The notes: generated from the letters alone by a model not told the origin. Numbered from the stretch's first letter, positions 9,780-18,666 are shown. The stretch is DNA of 64,000 bases from Flavobacterium sp. NKUCC04_CG (GCF_019345525.1 NZ_JAHKRA010000014.1:1-64000); one strand, 5' to 3'. Numbers and translations are program-made.

Positions 9780-11171
9780 ATGAGCCATAAAATTCTTGTG
9801 ATTGATGACGATATATCCTTTTGTATTATGTTAAAAACCTTTTTGGAGAAAAAAGGTTTTATTGTCACCAATGCATTTAACTCTAAAGAGGCCGAAATCT
9901 GTTTTAACAAAGAGAATTTTGACGTAGTATTGACGGATGTACGCTTGCCCGATAGCGATGGAATTGAATTGCTTAAGGCAATTAAACAAAAATCATTTGC
10001 GACTCAAGTGATTTTAATGACGGGTTATACGGAAATTAAGACGGCTGTTAATGCGATGAAATTAGGCGCTTTCGATTATGTAGGTAAACCGATTAATCCC
10101 GATGAAATACTGTTTACCATTCATCAAGCTTTGGATAAGAAAGCGGCCAAGAAAGTAGCGGTTTCTGAAACGGACACTGTTGTTAATGCACAGTCAAACC
10201 ACAGCGGACAGGCAACTGAATTTGTTGAAGGAGCCAGTAAAGCTTCTTCGACCTTACACGAATACATCAATCTAGTGGCACCGACCAATATGTCTGTATT
10301 GATTATGGGAGAAAGTGGTACTGGAAAGGAAAATATAGCTCATTCAATACATCTAAAGAGCAAACGTGCCCAAAAACCTTATATCGCTGTTGATTGTGGT
10401 GCTATTCCGAAAGATTTGGCTTCTAGTGAGTTTTTCGGACATATAAAGGGATCATTTACTGGCGCTATTAATGATAAAATGGGACATTTTGAAGCGGCCA
10501 ATGGCGGTACTATTTTCTTGGATGAAGTGGGGAATTTATCCTATGAAGTTCAAGTGCAGTTGTTGCGTGCTTTACAAGAGCGCAAAGTGAAACCTGTGGG
10601 AAGTAATCATGAAGTAATAGTAGATATCCGCGTTATAGCAGCGACCAATGAGGATTTGCAAAAAGCAGTTAAAGACGGAGAGTTTAGAGAGGATTTGTTT
10701 CATCGACTTAACGAATTTGGTATTCAAGCTCCGCGTTTAGCGGAAAGGCGAGAAGATATTTTGATGTTTGCAGATCATTTTTTAAACCAGTCAAATCGCG
10801 ACTTAGATAAACGTGTTCTCGGTTTTAGTCCGGAAGTAGAAAGTCTGTTTTTGAGTTACGATTGGCCTGGAAATCTTCGCGAGATGAAAAACATTATCAA
10901 ACGATCGGTTTTGCTTACTAAAGAAGAATGGATCTCAAAAGAAGTTTTGCCCGCGGAGATGTTTGAAGCAAGTGCTATACGTACTCAAAATGCAGTTAAT
11001 ATTGAGAATCAAGAGGAGGATTTACGATTGTTTTCTTCACGTAATGAAGAACAAGCCATTCGTACCGCTTTGGAAAAGGTTAAATTTAATAAAACCAAAG
11101 CCGCCCAATTGTTGGGTATTGATAGAAAAACACTTTACAACAAAATAAAATTATATGAAATCGAGCTCTAA
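9780..11171 (+). CDS. Sigma-54 dependent response regulator, NtrC/AtoC type
   Basis: 463 residues in three domains. A receiver domain (1-120) carries phospho-acceptor Asp53 in LTDVRLPDSDG. A sigma-54 interaction AAA+ domain follows (about 145-385), with Walker A GESGTGKE near 177-184, Walker B GGTIFLDE near 242-249 and GSFTGA near 224-229; the last is a Ser variant of the GAFTGA loop that contacts sigma-54. A Fis-type helix-turn-helix closes the protein (AAQLLGIDRKTLYNKIKLY). It should open sigma-54 promoters after phosphorylation. The target genes are unknown. A hybrid kinase gene with an HPt domain is convergent next door and is the obvious candidate partner. The stop codon lies inside the terminator hairpin. 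Confidence 0.93.
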   Translation: MSHKILVIDDDISFCIMLKTFLEKKGFIVTNAFNSKEAEICFNKENFDVVLTDVRLPDSDGIELLKAIKQKSFATQVILMTGYTEIKTAVNAMKLGAFDYVGKPINPDEILFTIHQALDKKAAKKVAVSETDTVVNAQSNHSGQATEFVEGASKASSTLHEYINLVAPTNMSVLIMGESGTGKENIAHSIHLKSKRAQKPYIAVDCGAIPKDLASSEFFGHIKGSFTGAINDKMGHFEAANGGTIFLDEVGNLSYEVQVQLLRALQERKVKPVGSNHEVIVDIRVIAATNEDLQKAVKDGEFREDLFHRLNEFGIQAPRLAERREDILMFADHFLNQSNRDLDKRVLGFSPEVESLFLSYDWPGNLREMKNIIKRSVLLTKEEWISKEVLPAEMFEASAIRTQNAVNIENQEEDLRLFSSRNEEQAIRTALEKVKFNKTKAAQLLGIDRKTLYNKIKLYEIEL

Positions 11172-11189
11172 TGGAGCTCGATTTTTTTT
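11160..11189 (+). terminator. Terminator hairpin built over two overlapping stop codons
   Basis: ATCGAGCTC (11160-11168) pairs with GAGCTCGAT (11174-11182) around a 5-base loop, then eight T residues. The stop codons of both convergent genes (TAA 11169-11171 on plus, TAG 11170-11168 on minus) sit at the loop, so the terminator is partly coding on both strands. Confidence 0.85.
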
Positions 11190-13600
11190 AGTAGTGCTAA
11201 TACCTTTTCTATTTCTTGATCTAATTGGTCGATATAAGCTTCTAAATCGGCAGCGGTAATATAGTCCAATTGATAATCTTCTATGGGCTCTAGCAACGGA
11301 ATAACCGTAGTGATTTCCAATTGTCGAAACATCGGAAGCATTTTATGAGCCACGTCACTCAAAGCGTTTTCATCCATTACTTGAGCAGCTTCACGGAGTT
11401 CTAACAGGTTTTGTTCAGTGCTATTGACAAAAATCTGTAAAATGTTTTTCATCGCTACTTCATCATCCTGTATAAAGGGCCTTAATCCCGTTAAATTATA
11501 AAGTTCTTGGATGTCGTTCGGATGCGTAAACGCGGCGGTAGGAACATCTTGAACCGTGATTCCCCAAATGGATTGCAACATGCGAATCAAGACAGTAATC
11601 TGGATCGGTTTTGGATGAGAATTGGTAAAACCTAATTCGATAAAGTCTTCGGCACTTAAATCGCGCTTGCCCGATAGTGCAATAATGGGAATGGATGCAA
11701 AAGTAGGGTGGTTTTGCAATAGCGTTATCAATTCAAATCCGTCAACTTTTGGCATTTGAATATCGGTTAAAATCACATCATACCGTTCTTGTTCTAGTGT
11801 TTGAATAATCAGTGATGCATCATTTAACACGGTTAGGCCTTTAACTAAAGGGGCAAAAACCTCTTGCATTAATTGCAATTGAAGCGCATCGTCATCGATA
11901 ATCAATAAACGCTTATCTTTCAAAAAATGAAGATCATTTTCGGAAAGTTCGTTGTCTAATTTGGATATTTTTTTATTGGATGCCTGTATGGGTATACGTA
12001 AGGTAAAAGTAGAACCTTGCCCTAAAGTACTCTTAACGCTAATCGTGCCATAAAGCAGTTCTGCTATGCGTTGAGAGATGTTTAGTCCCAATCCTGTACC
12101 ACCAAATTTTTTCTCAATACCCTCATGAGCTTGTTTAAACTCCTTAAAAATATCGTTGATTTGATCGGGTGCTATTCCAATACCCGAATCGGTGACACTT
12201 ATTTCGACCCATTCAAATTCGCGAGTAATCGAGATCAATACTGTTCCTTCTTGAGTGAATTTAATGGCATTGGTAATCAAATTGGTCAAAGCTTGTTTAA
12301 TGCGATACGGGTCAGAAACATAATTCTGATTTAAGGAATCATCGACAACCCATTTTAAAGTAATATTTTTATTAATCGCATTTTGCTGCAAAGGCATACA
12401 GGTTGAATCAATAAGCTCTTTAAAGTTGAAAATCTTCTTTTCTATGTTTATTTTGTTGTTTTCCAGTTTAGAGAAGTCAATTAAATCATCGACCAAATTT
12501 ACGATGTATTGAGATGAATACCGGATGTTTTGAAGATAGGTCCGCTGTTTGTCTGTTAAATCGGTTTTGCTGAGCAATTCGGTAAATCCCAAAACACTAC
12601 CTAAGGGCGTTTGTATATCGTGAGTAACCGTAGCTAAAAGCATGGTTTTACTGCGTAATAATACCTCTTTTTCGGCATTTAATTTCTCCAGTTCTGTACG
12701 GTAGCGCTGTGTTTGATTTAAATCGTTTAGTATAATCCAGCCCAACAATACTACGGTGATTAAAGCCGATGTACCTATCCAAGCGATATTGGTTGTCGCA
12801 TTACCTATTAACGTACGTGAATCGCTGATTTTCTGATATGAAGCAGTTAATATATTGTGTTCTACACTTTCTAAAATATAGCGCAGCTGGTCGGTTAAAT
12901 TTTTATTTTCTTGCAGGAGGGAATGTTCTTTTTTAAGGAGTTCCTGCTGAACCACGGTTTCCTTTTTAGCGGCTTGCTCAAAAATACGTTCGACCGCTCG
13001 AGCCAACGAATCGGTTAAACCCGGTTGGTTGATTGTGGTTTTTACCGTATCCGATTCCGCCTTCCAAGCCTTAACCATTCTTCCCCAAAGCGATCGTTTC
13101 TCTTTTTCTGTGGTGTGTATGATTGGTTTGTTATCCTTTTCAATTTGCTCCTTAGCTTGATGTATTTGATTGATGGCTAAGTCGTAATTTTCAGAACTAT
13201 TCATCTTTTGCCGAAAAGAGACAATCTCATCAAAACTCTTTTTCTTTTTGTGTAATAGCTGTTGAATAGTATCCAGTTTGAAAATCAATTCGGGTGTTTC
13301 TACATCGAGTTTAATCAATTCAATCTGATGGTTAACACTGTCTAATTGTTGATGATATTTTTTGATTTCAGAGGTTTTACCAGTCAAAATAGCACTTCGA
13401 CTCGAGGCTTCGGAAGAGTATAGATTGTTGATAGCACTACTAATCATAAAGATTTTATTGCTCTCTTCAATCACGCTTTGTTCGGGTAGTGTGATCAATT
13501 TCATTTGCCTAAAAATATAAGCTCCGGAAAATAAAGCCGCACCAAACAGTACGATATATACAATTAGAATTTTAAACTTGATGGACTTCGAATTTTTCAT
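11168..13600 (-). CDS. Hybrid sensor histidine kinase with receiver and HPt domains
   Basis: 810 residues. TM1 is about 9-28, a long extracytoplasmic helical sensor region follows (about 30-270), and TM2 is about 272-293. A coiled coil leads into HisKA with the phosphorylated His in ATVTHDIQTPLGS (near 326), then HATPase_c with N box ALTNLITNAIKFT and G boxes VTDSGIGI and FGGTGLGL. A receiver domain has its Asp in LTDIQMPKVDG (near 611). A C-terminal HPt-like helical bundle carries AHKML (near 750). The ensemble is a complete His-Asp-His relay that should end on a separate regulator, plausibly the convergent NtrC-type protein. The periplasmic sensor resembles the extended helical type and its ligand cannot be told. 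Confidence 0.92.
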   Translation of the reverse strand: MKNSKSIKFKILIVYIVLFGAALFSGAYIFRQMKLITLPEQSVIEESNKIFMISSAINNLYSSEASSRSAILTGKTSEIKKYHQQLDSVNHQIELIKLDVETPELIFKLDTIQQLLHKKKKSFDEIVSFRQKMNSSENYDLAINQIHQAKEQIEKDNKPIIHTTEKEKRSLWGRMVKAWKAESDTVKTTINQPGLTDSLARAVERIFEQAAKKETVVQQELLKKEHSLLQENKNLTDQLRYILESVEHNILTASYQKISDSRTLIGNATTNIAWIGTSALITVVLLGWIILNDLNQTQRYRTELEKLNAEKEVLLRSKTMLLATVTHDIQTPLGSVLGFTELLSKTDLTDKQRTYLQNIRYSSQYIVNLVDDLIDFSKLENNKINIEKKIFNFKELIDSTCMPLQQNAINKNITLKWVVDDSLNQNYVSDPYRIKQALTNLITNAIKFTQEGTVLISITREFEWVEISVTDSGIGIAPDQINDIFKEFKQAHEGIEKKFGGTGLGLNISQRIAELLYGTISVKSTLGQGSTFTLRIPIQASNKKISKLDNELSENDLHFLKDKRLLIIDDDALQLQLMQEVFAPLVKGLTVLNDASLIIQTLEQERYDVILTDIQMPKVDGFELITLLQNHPTFASIPIIALSGKRDLSAEDFIELGFTNSHPKPIQITVLIRMLQSIWGITVQDVPTAAFTHPNDIQELYNLTGLRPFIQDDEVAMKNILQIFVNSTEQNLLELREAAQVMDENALSDVAHKMLPMFRQLEITTVIPLLEPIEDYQLDYITAADLEAYIDQLDQEIEKVLALLKKIELH

Positions 13601-13819
13601 AGTATAAAGATATTATTTCTTTTTAAAGTGTCCTCTTTAAAAAGGTTTTAATATAGAAGAGCTCTCGCTAAGTGAGGCGTGCACTTCGAGTTGAAGTAGC
13701 CTTTTGAGCTTGTGCGTATTAGTGAAAAAAGAATAACTCTAGGCATGCATTTTAGAATCAAACAGTATCGTTTACCAATTAAATTAGACTTTAAATGATG
13801 TTTTTAAATATTTTATAAG

Positions 13820-13851
13820 TTGGGTTTTGCTTACTGTAGCCATTACTTTTG
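13820..13851 (+). promoter_or_regulatory. Promoter of the broken lipoprotein gene
   Basis: TTG at 13820-13822, a 21-base spacer and TACTTTTG at 13844-13851, 23 bases before the ATG. The promoter looks intact although the gene is interrupted. Confidence 0.65.
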
Positions 13852-13874
13852 CGTAAATTTTAGAATATATTTTT

Positions 13875-14348
13875 ATGAGAAAGTTTTTAATATTGTTTTT
13901 GGTCGCTGCTTTTGGTGTGAATTCTTGTTCTAGTGATGATGATTCTTCGTAATTAGCGGACAATTTGCTAATTGGAAGTTGGAACATAACAAAATAAATA
14001 GCACTGGACGAAAACGGTGAAATCGTAGAAATGGATTATATAGAACTTCCAGAGGTTTGTCCAAATGATGTATTAGAAATTTCGGAAGATAATACACTTA
14101 AAATTACAGATTACGAATATGATTTAGCCCTTGCTAAATGCGAGGTTTACAACGAGGCTATAGGGACTTGGAACAGCGCATTAGGTTTTTTGTACCTTTC
14201 ATTAGGTACTGCATCAGCTAGGAAGTGTGAACTAATGACTTTAAATGCCGATGTTGTGGTATTGGAGTATCCTTTATCAGAGGATATTGCACCGAATTAT
14301 GAGTTAAATGTGACCAAAATCAGACTCGTTTTGGAAAGAATAAAGTAG
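13875..14348 (+). pseudogene. Lipocalin-like lipoprotein gene with two in-frame stop codons
   Basis: Reading from ATG 13875 gives a clear lipoprotein signal (MRKFLILFLVAAFGVNSCSS, Cys18) and then DDDSS, a TAA at 13950-13952, LADNLLIGSWNITK, a second TAA at 13995-13997, and IALDENGEIVEMDYIELPEV onwards to TAA 14346-14348. The frame stays constant, so only two nonsense codons break it. LIGSWNIT is the usual first strand of the small lipocalin-like lipoproteins of Bacteroidota. The part after the second stop (from ATG 14031) is 105 residues and lacks an export signal. It is either a decayed gene or two sequence errors. Confidence 0.75.
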
Positions 14349-14373
14349 AGATAAATAGTGTTTTTTTTTTGTA

Positions 14374-14414
14374 AACTGGGTTGCATTCTGTGATTTGGTG
14401 CAACCCGGTTTTTT
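14374..14414 (+). terminator. Terminator after the broken lipoprotein gene
   Basis: AACTGGGTTGCA (14374-14385) pairs with TGCAACCCGGTT (14399-14410, one G-T pair), followed by T residues. Confidence 0.8.
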
Positions 14415-14750
14415 GATTTCTATTGGTTATGCGGTTATTTTAAATTAGGGCTCTAAATTGTTTTTGTCAAAAGCATTTAATATATTCCTATAAACAGCTT
14501 TTTATCTTTATTTAAATGCCTGTTGCAATTGATGAGAAGGAAGGATGATGGCGGTAAATTATCTTCTGTAAAAAAGGCTTTAAGTGCTGTTTTTTAAACC
14601 TTATTTTCCTTGTATTTTATTTGTAATCAGTACTTTTGAATAAGTTATTGTGAAAATAAAATGCAATGGTGGTTATGGGTGAATTGCCGTGATTTTGTTT
14701 TTTTTTGTTGACACAATAGATACTTTAGGGTATGTTTTTTGTTTGGTATT

Positions 14751-14788
14751 CTAGGCTGTATTGAATTTTCAATACGGCCTAGTTTTTT
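14751..14788. terminator. Hairpin terminator at the end of the oxidoreductase gene
   Basis: CTAGGCTGTATTGAA (14751-14765) pairs with TTCAATACGGCCTAG (14768-14782) with one G-T-type mismatch. The better T tract is on the plus strand (14783-14788), although the nearest gene ending here is on the minus strand. Confidence 0.6.
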
Positions 14789-14796
14789 ATACCTAC

Positions 14797-15669
14797 TTAT
14801 TTTTTGATGTAAAAAGCGCTTAAAAATGAAGCAACACTAGTCGGTTCTCTTTGCAGTATTTGTTGGAGTGATGAAGCTGTTTTTTCAAATTCTCCAGCGG
14901 CAATACTCGCCATAATTCCAGCAAATAATCCGACTACAGCCTCCGGTAATCCCGCTTCTGTTAATGCGGTTTTATACGAAGCAATGTTCGGCGAAATATA
15001 ATTGATGTTTTGATTTAATATAGCAGAGAGGATAGTGGCAATTTCTGCGAAGGTAACTGCTTTTGATGGGGTTAAATCCAAGGTTTGATTAACATAAGCC
15101 GTTCCACTTAAAACCGTTGCCGCTGCTTCGGCTAATTCGGCTCTAGAAGTAAAGGCAACCTTACCGTTTTCAGCAGGAGCGTAAAGCACTTTTTGCTCTG
15201 AAATTGCGGGGCCTATAATATCTGGGAGCATATCCATATACAAACCGTTGCGCAATATAGTATAGTTTAATCCACTTTCTTTAAGTGCGTTTTCTGTAGC
15301 CACATAAACCAGCATTAAGGCAGCATTGGGTGAGTCTAGAGCCGTTGACTTAAATTGAAAGCTGGTAAAAACTACATGTTTTACTCCCGCTTCTTTAGCG
15401 GCGCGAATAACGTTTTTATGATGGGTATCTCTGTTTTCCATATCGTTAGATGATACAAACAACAAACGTTCTGTGCCTGTAAAGGCTCGAACAAGTGAGG
15501 GATAATCACCGTAATCTCCAATGCGAACTTGCGCTCCATCGGCTTCTAAATCGCTTACTTTACTTGCGTTACGAGTTAGAATAGCCAAGGGTTTGTCGGG
15601 ATTGTTTTTTAAAAAGGTTTGGGCGGCGATGCGGCCAAAATTTCCAGATGTTCCAGTTATTAAATACAT
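14797..15669 (-). CDS. NmrA-type NAD(P)-binding oxidoreductase, QorB-like
   Basis: A 290-residue Rossmann protein with the dinucleotide motif GTSGNFG at residues 6-12 (MYLITGTSGNFGRIAAQTF). The next strand end LTRNASK suits NADP binding. The NmrA-like layout follows (GDYGDYPSLVRAFTGTERLLFVSS; YTILRNGLYMDMLP). The closest well-known relative is the E. coli quinone reductase QorB (YtfG). In E. coli that gene also lies divergent to an HxlR-type regulator (YtfH), exactly as here. A probable stress-inducible quinone or aldehyde reductase of the cytoplasm. Symbol withheld because substrate specificity cannot be read from sequence. Confidence 0.85.
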   Translation of the reverse strand: MYLITGTSGNFGRIAAQTFLKNNPDKPLAILTRNASKVSDLEADGAQVRIGDYGDYPSLVRAFTGTERLLFVSSNDMENRDTHHKNVIRAAKEAGVKHVVFTSFQFKSTALDSPNAALMLVYVATENALKESGLNYTILRNGLYMDMLPDIIGPAISEQKVLYAPAENGKVAFTSRAELAEAAATVLSGTAYVNQTLDLTPSKAVTFAEIATILSAILNQNINYISPNIASYKTALTEAGLPEAVVGLFAGIMASIAAGEFEKTASSLQQILQREPTSVASFLSAFYIKK

Positions 15670-15709
15670 ATCTTTTTTATTTTGAAATTAATGATTACTT
15701 TTGGTAAGT

Positions 15710-15740
15710 CAAAGATAAAAAGTAAGTTTTTAATAAACAA
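15710..15740 (-). promoter_or_regulatory. Promoter of the NmrA-type oxidoreductase gene
   Basis: On the minus strand, TTG (15740-15738), a 20-base spacer and TATCTTTG (15717-15710) match the consensus exactly, 41 bases before the ATG. Confidence 0.8.
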
Positions 15741-15754
15741 TAAGTTAACTCCAG

Positions 15755-15778
15755 GTTACTGACTTACGTTAAAGTAAC
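15755..15778. promoter_or_regulatory. Inverted repeat in the divergent region, candidate HxlR operator
   Basis: GTTACT (15755-15760) and AGTAAC (15773-15778) form a perfect inverted repeat with a 12-base spacer. It lies between the oxidoreductase promoter and the HxlR start. Half-site size and position suit a dimeric winged-helix regulator. Assignment is inference. Confidence 0.45.
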
Positions 15779-15802
15779 TAATAGTGATAATCAACGGATT
15801 AG

Positions 15803-16168
15803 ATGGAAAAAAAAATAAGAGAATTTTCAAATACGGAGCAATGTCCCGTTCGCAATGTATTAGATCGTTTTGGAGATAAATGGTCTATGTTGATTATTTT
15901 GCTACTCGGCGAACAGGAAGTAATGCGATTTAACGAAATGCATAAGGCAATTGGCGATATCTCGCAAAAAATGCTGACGGTGTCTGTGCGTAAACTCGAA
16001 GCAGATGGGTTGATTTCGAGACAAATATATCCGGTTATTCCACCACGGGTAGAATATCAGTTAACGCCCTTAGGCAGAAGTTTGTTGCCGCTTATGGCGA
16101 CAATCTCCGATTGGGCCAATAAAAATATGCAACAGATTTTACAGCATAGAGCGCAGTTTGTTTCCTAG
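15803..16168 (+). CDS. HxlR-family winged-helix transcriptional regulator
   Basis: 121 residues covering a complete HxlR domain: CPVRNVLDRFGDKWSMLIILLLGEQEVMRFNEMHKAIGDISQKMLTVSVRKLEADGLISR, with the wing IYPVIPPRVEYQLTPLG. Cys14 in the EQCPV segment is the conserved N-terminal cysteine that serves as redox or electrophile sensor in several HxlR proteins. The gene is divergent from the NmrA-type oxidoreductase across 133 bases, so it probably controls that gene and itself. Confidence 0.92.
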   Translation: MEKKIREFSNTEQCPVRNVLDRFGDKWSMLIILLLGEQEVMRFNEMHKAIGDISQKMLTVSVRKLEADGLISRQIYPVIPPRVEYQLTPLGRSLLPLMATISDWANKNMQQILQHRAQFVS

Positions 16169-16273
16169 AATATGCCGTTAGTGCTATAATGATTAAAAAT
16201 GGTGTCGTTAATTGAGGTGGGGATATAGCCTTATTTTGGGGCTTCTAACAATTGAATATAAGCGATAGCATAA

Positions 16274-16306
16274 AAAAAAGCTGTATCAGTTCGATACAGC
16301 TTTTTT
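16274..16306. terminator. Bidirectional terminator between hxlR-type gene and acyl-CoA dehydrogenase
   Basis: AAAAAAGCTGTATC (16274-16287) pairs perfectly with GATACAGCTTTTTT (16293-16306), giving T tracts on both strands. Confidence 0.88.
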
Positions 16307-16330
16307 GATTGATATAATTTAGAGAAATGT

Positions 16331-17470
16331 TTATTTAGAAATTCCTCTTGAGATAACGATTTTTTGAATCTCCGAAGTTCCTTCGTAGATTTGAGTAATC
16401 TTAGCATCGCGCATCATACGCTCTACATGGTATTCTCTTACATATCCGTTTCCACCGTGAATTTGAACTGCTTCAACTGCAGTATCCATAGCTGTTTGTG
16501 AAGCAAATAACTTAGCCATAGCTCCAGAAATAGAGATATCTTGACCGTTATCTTTTTCGTAAGCCGCTTTAAAACAAAGCATTCTCGCTGCAGATATATT
16601 CGTAGCCATATCAGCCAATTTAAAAGCAATAGCTTGGTGATTGATAATTTCAGTACCAAATGCTTTGCGTTCTTTAGCGTATTTTAAAGACAATTCATAA
16701 GCGCCTTGAGCAATTCCTAATGCTTGAGATGCAATACCAATACGCCCACCGTTTAACACATTCATCGCAAAGGCAAATCCGAATCCGTCTTCACCGATTC
16801 TGTTTTCTTTAGGAACTTTTACATCGGTAAACATCAAAGAATGTGTATCAGAACCGCGAATACCCATTTTTTGCTCTTTGGCTCCGATTTCAAAACCAGC
16901 CCATCCTTTTTCAACGATGAAGGCATTGATTCCCTTGTGTTTTTTCTCTGGATGTGTATGTGCGATAACGATATACGTTGAGGCTGTACTTCCGTTGGTA
17001 ATCCAGTTTTTAGTTCCGTTTAAGATATAGTGATCTCCCATATCTACCGCAGTTGTTTTTTGAGAAGTCGCATCCGAACCCGCTTCCGGCTCAGACAAAC
17101 AAAAAGCACCAATCACTTGACCGGAAGCCAATGGGGTTAGATATTTTTGTTTTTGTTCTTCATTACAATATTTTTCAAGTCCAGCACAAACCAAAGAGTT
17201 GTTTACAGACATAACTACAGCAGCTGATGCATCTACTTTGGCAATTTCTTCCATAGCCAAAATGTAAGCAACACTGTCCAATCCGCTACCCCCGTATTTA
17301 GGGTCAACCATCATTCCTAGGAAACCCAGTTCCCCCATTTTTTTAACTTGTTCAGTCGGAAAGATTTGATTTTCATCTCTTTCGATTACACCTGGTAGCA
17401 ATTCTGTTTGAGCAAAATCACGCGCAGCTTGCTGAATCATCAAATGCTCTTCTGATAATTTAAAATCCAT
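16331..17470 (-). CDS. Short-chain acyl-CoA dehydrogenase
   Basis: A 379-residue flavoprotein of the acyl-CoA dehydrogenase family covering the N-terminal helical, middle beta and C-terminal helical domains. Signatures include GAFCLSEPEAGSD and the C-terminal IYEGTSEIQKIVISR, where Glu363 is the expected catalytic base of the butyryl-CoA or short-chain class. It catalyses the first oxidation of fatty-acid beta-oxidation with FAD and electron-transfer flavoprotein in the cytoplasm. It stands alone, with its own promoter (17519-17549) and terminator (16274-16306). Exact chain-length preference is not visible. Confidence 0.93.
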   Translation of the reverse strand: MDFKLSEEHLMIQQAARDFAQTELLPGVIERDENQIFPTEQVKKMGELGFLGMMVDPKYGGSGLDSVAYILAMEEIAKVDASAAVVMSVNNSLVCAGLEKYCNEEQKQKYLTPLASGQVIGAFCLSEPEAGSDATSQKTTAVDMGDHYILNGTKNWITNGSTASTYIVIAHTHPEKKHKGINAFIVEKGWAGFEIGAKEQKMGIRGSDTHSLMFTDVKVPKENRIGEDGFGFAFAMNVLNGGRIGIASQALGIAQGAYELSLKYAKERKAFGTEIINHQAIAFKLADMATNISAARMLCFKAAYEKDNGQDISISGAMAKLFASQTAMDTAVEAVQIHGGNGYVREYHVERMMRDAKITQIYEGTSEIQKIVISRGISK

Positions 17471-17518
17471 TTAATTCGTTTTTTATTGAAAGTATTATTT
17501 GTGTCCTTTATAAGCTTT

Positions 17519-17549
17519 CAAATATACTTTATAATTATCAATTCTTCAA
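17519..17549 (-). promoter_or_regulatory. Promoter of the acyl-CoA dehydrogenase gene
   Basis: On the minus strand, TTG (17549-17547), a 20-base spacer and TATATTTG (17526-17519), about 49 bases before the ATG. Confidence 0.78.
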
Positions 17550-17571
17550 GAGGAATTACTATTTTTAACCT

Positions 17572-18642
17572 ATGCTAAAAAATAAATATACGGTTATCGG
17601 TACGATGTCTGGGACTTCTTTGGATGGTATTGATTTGTGCTATGTAGTCTTTGATTATCAGGATAATAAATGGAATAGCGAAATCATACATTGTGAAACT
17701 ATTGCCTATTCCACAGCTTGGGAAGACCGACTTAGACAAGCGGTTTTTGCCTCTGAAGAGGATGTTAAAGCGCTTAATGTGGAATACACCGAGTTATTAG
17801 TTGTGGTTTACAATGACTTTATGCTTCGAAATAACATCAAAAGTGTCGATGCGATTTGTTCCCACGGGCACACTATATTTCATCGCCCGGAATTGGGATA
17901 TACTTTGCAAATCGGGAATTTAGCCAATCTAGCAACGGGAACCCGACAGCGCGTAGTTTGTGATTTTAGAATACAAGACGTGAAGTTAGGAGGGCAAGGA
18001 GCACCATTAGTTCCACTTGGAGACGCCTTGTTGTTTGCCGATTATGATGCGTGTTTAAACTTGGGTGGTTTTGCTAATATGTCTTATACCGATACAGTAG
18101 GAACGCGCCTGGCCTTCGATATCGTTGCGGTTAACACCGTTTTAAATCACTATGCCAACAAATTGGGCAGGAGTTACGACGATGGCGGATTAATTGCGCG
18201 AAGCGGAACGGTCAATAGTGCTTTGCTGAAGCAATTAAATCTCTTGCCATTTTATGATTTGCCTGCGCCCAAATCCTTGGGTATAGAAATGGTTAATGCA
18301 CTTTTATTGCCAATTATAGACTCGTTTTCTTGTACCGTTGAAGAAGTGCTTTGTACATATGTAGAACACATTGCTTTTCAAATAGCACGCTCTATACCAG
18401 AATTTTGCAAAAATATATTGGTTACTGGTGGTGGAGCTTACCACTCTTTTTTGATGGAGCGACTTCGTTTTTATAAACCCGATTTAGCTATTGTCGTTCC
18501 AGATTCGCAATTGATAAATTATAAGGAAGCTTTAGTATTTGCTCTTTTAGGGGTGTTAAGACTCGAGAATCAGGTTAATGTTTTGGCCAGTGTAACCGGA
18601 GCATTCGAAAATCACTCATCAGGAGTAGTGTTTAATCCATAA
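17572..18642 (+). CDS. anmK: Anhydro-N-acetylmuramic acid kinase
   Basis: 356 residues with the family ATP-binding motif GTMSGTSLDGID (10-20), LGGQGAPLVPLGD and NLGGFANMS. It phosphorylates and hydrolyses 1,6-anhydro-MurNAc released from the cell wall, returning it to the peptidoglycan recycling route. Length and motifs are standard for AnmK. The gene is followed after 87 bases by the amino-acid dehydrogenase, which has its own promoter. Confidence 0.93.
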   Translation: MLKNKYTVIGTMSGTSLDGIDLCYVVFDYQDNKWNSEIIHCETIAYSTAWEDRLRQAVFASEEDVKALNVEYTELLVVVYNDFMLRNNIKSVDAICSHGHTIFHRPELGYTLQIGNLANLATGTRQRVVCDFRIQDVKLGGQGAPLVPLGDALLFADYDACLNLGGFANMSYTDTVGTRLAFDIVAVNTVLNHYANKLGRSYDDGGLIARSGTVNSALLKQLNLLPFYDLPAPKSLGIEMVNALLLPIIDSFSCTVEEVLCTYVEHIAFQIARSIPEFCKNILVTGGGAYHSFLMERLRFYKPDLAIVVPDSQLINYKEALVFALLGVLRLENQVNVLASVTGAFENHSSGVVFNP

Positions 18643-18666
18643 AATGGAATTATTAGTCTATTTGGA

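Larger units (their letters stand above)
14349..14796. other. Intergenic region with two hairpins and no gene seen
   Basis: Apart from the terminators at 14374-14414 and 14751-14788, the stretch 14415-14750 is AT-rich and has no convincing coding frame on either strand. TAGATACTTTAG near 14717-14728 only weakly resembles a promoter. Confidence 0.4.

Noticed and set aside
13950..13997. Recoding of TAA in the broken lipoprotein gene
   Set aside because: TAA is used as the normal stop by most genes here (for example tamB and argS), and no recoding signal is visible. Nonsense mutation or sequence error is simpler.
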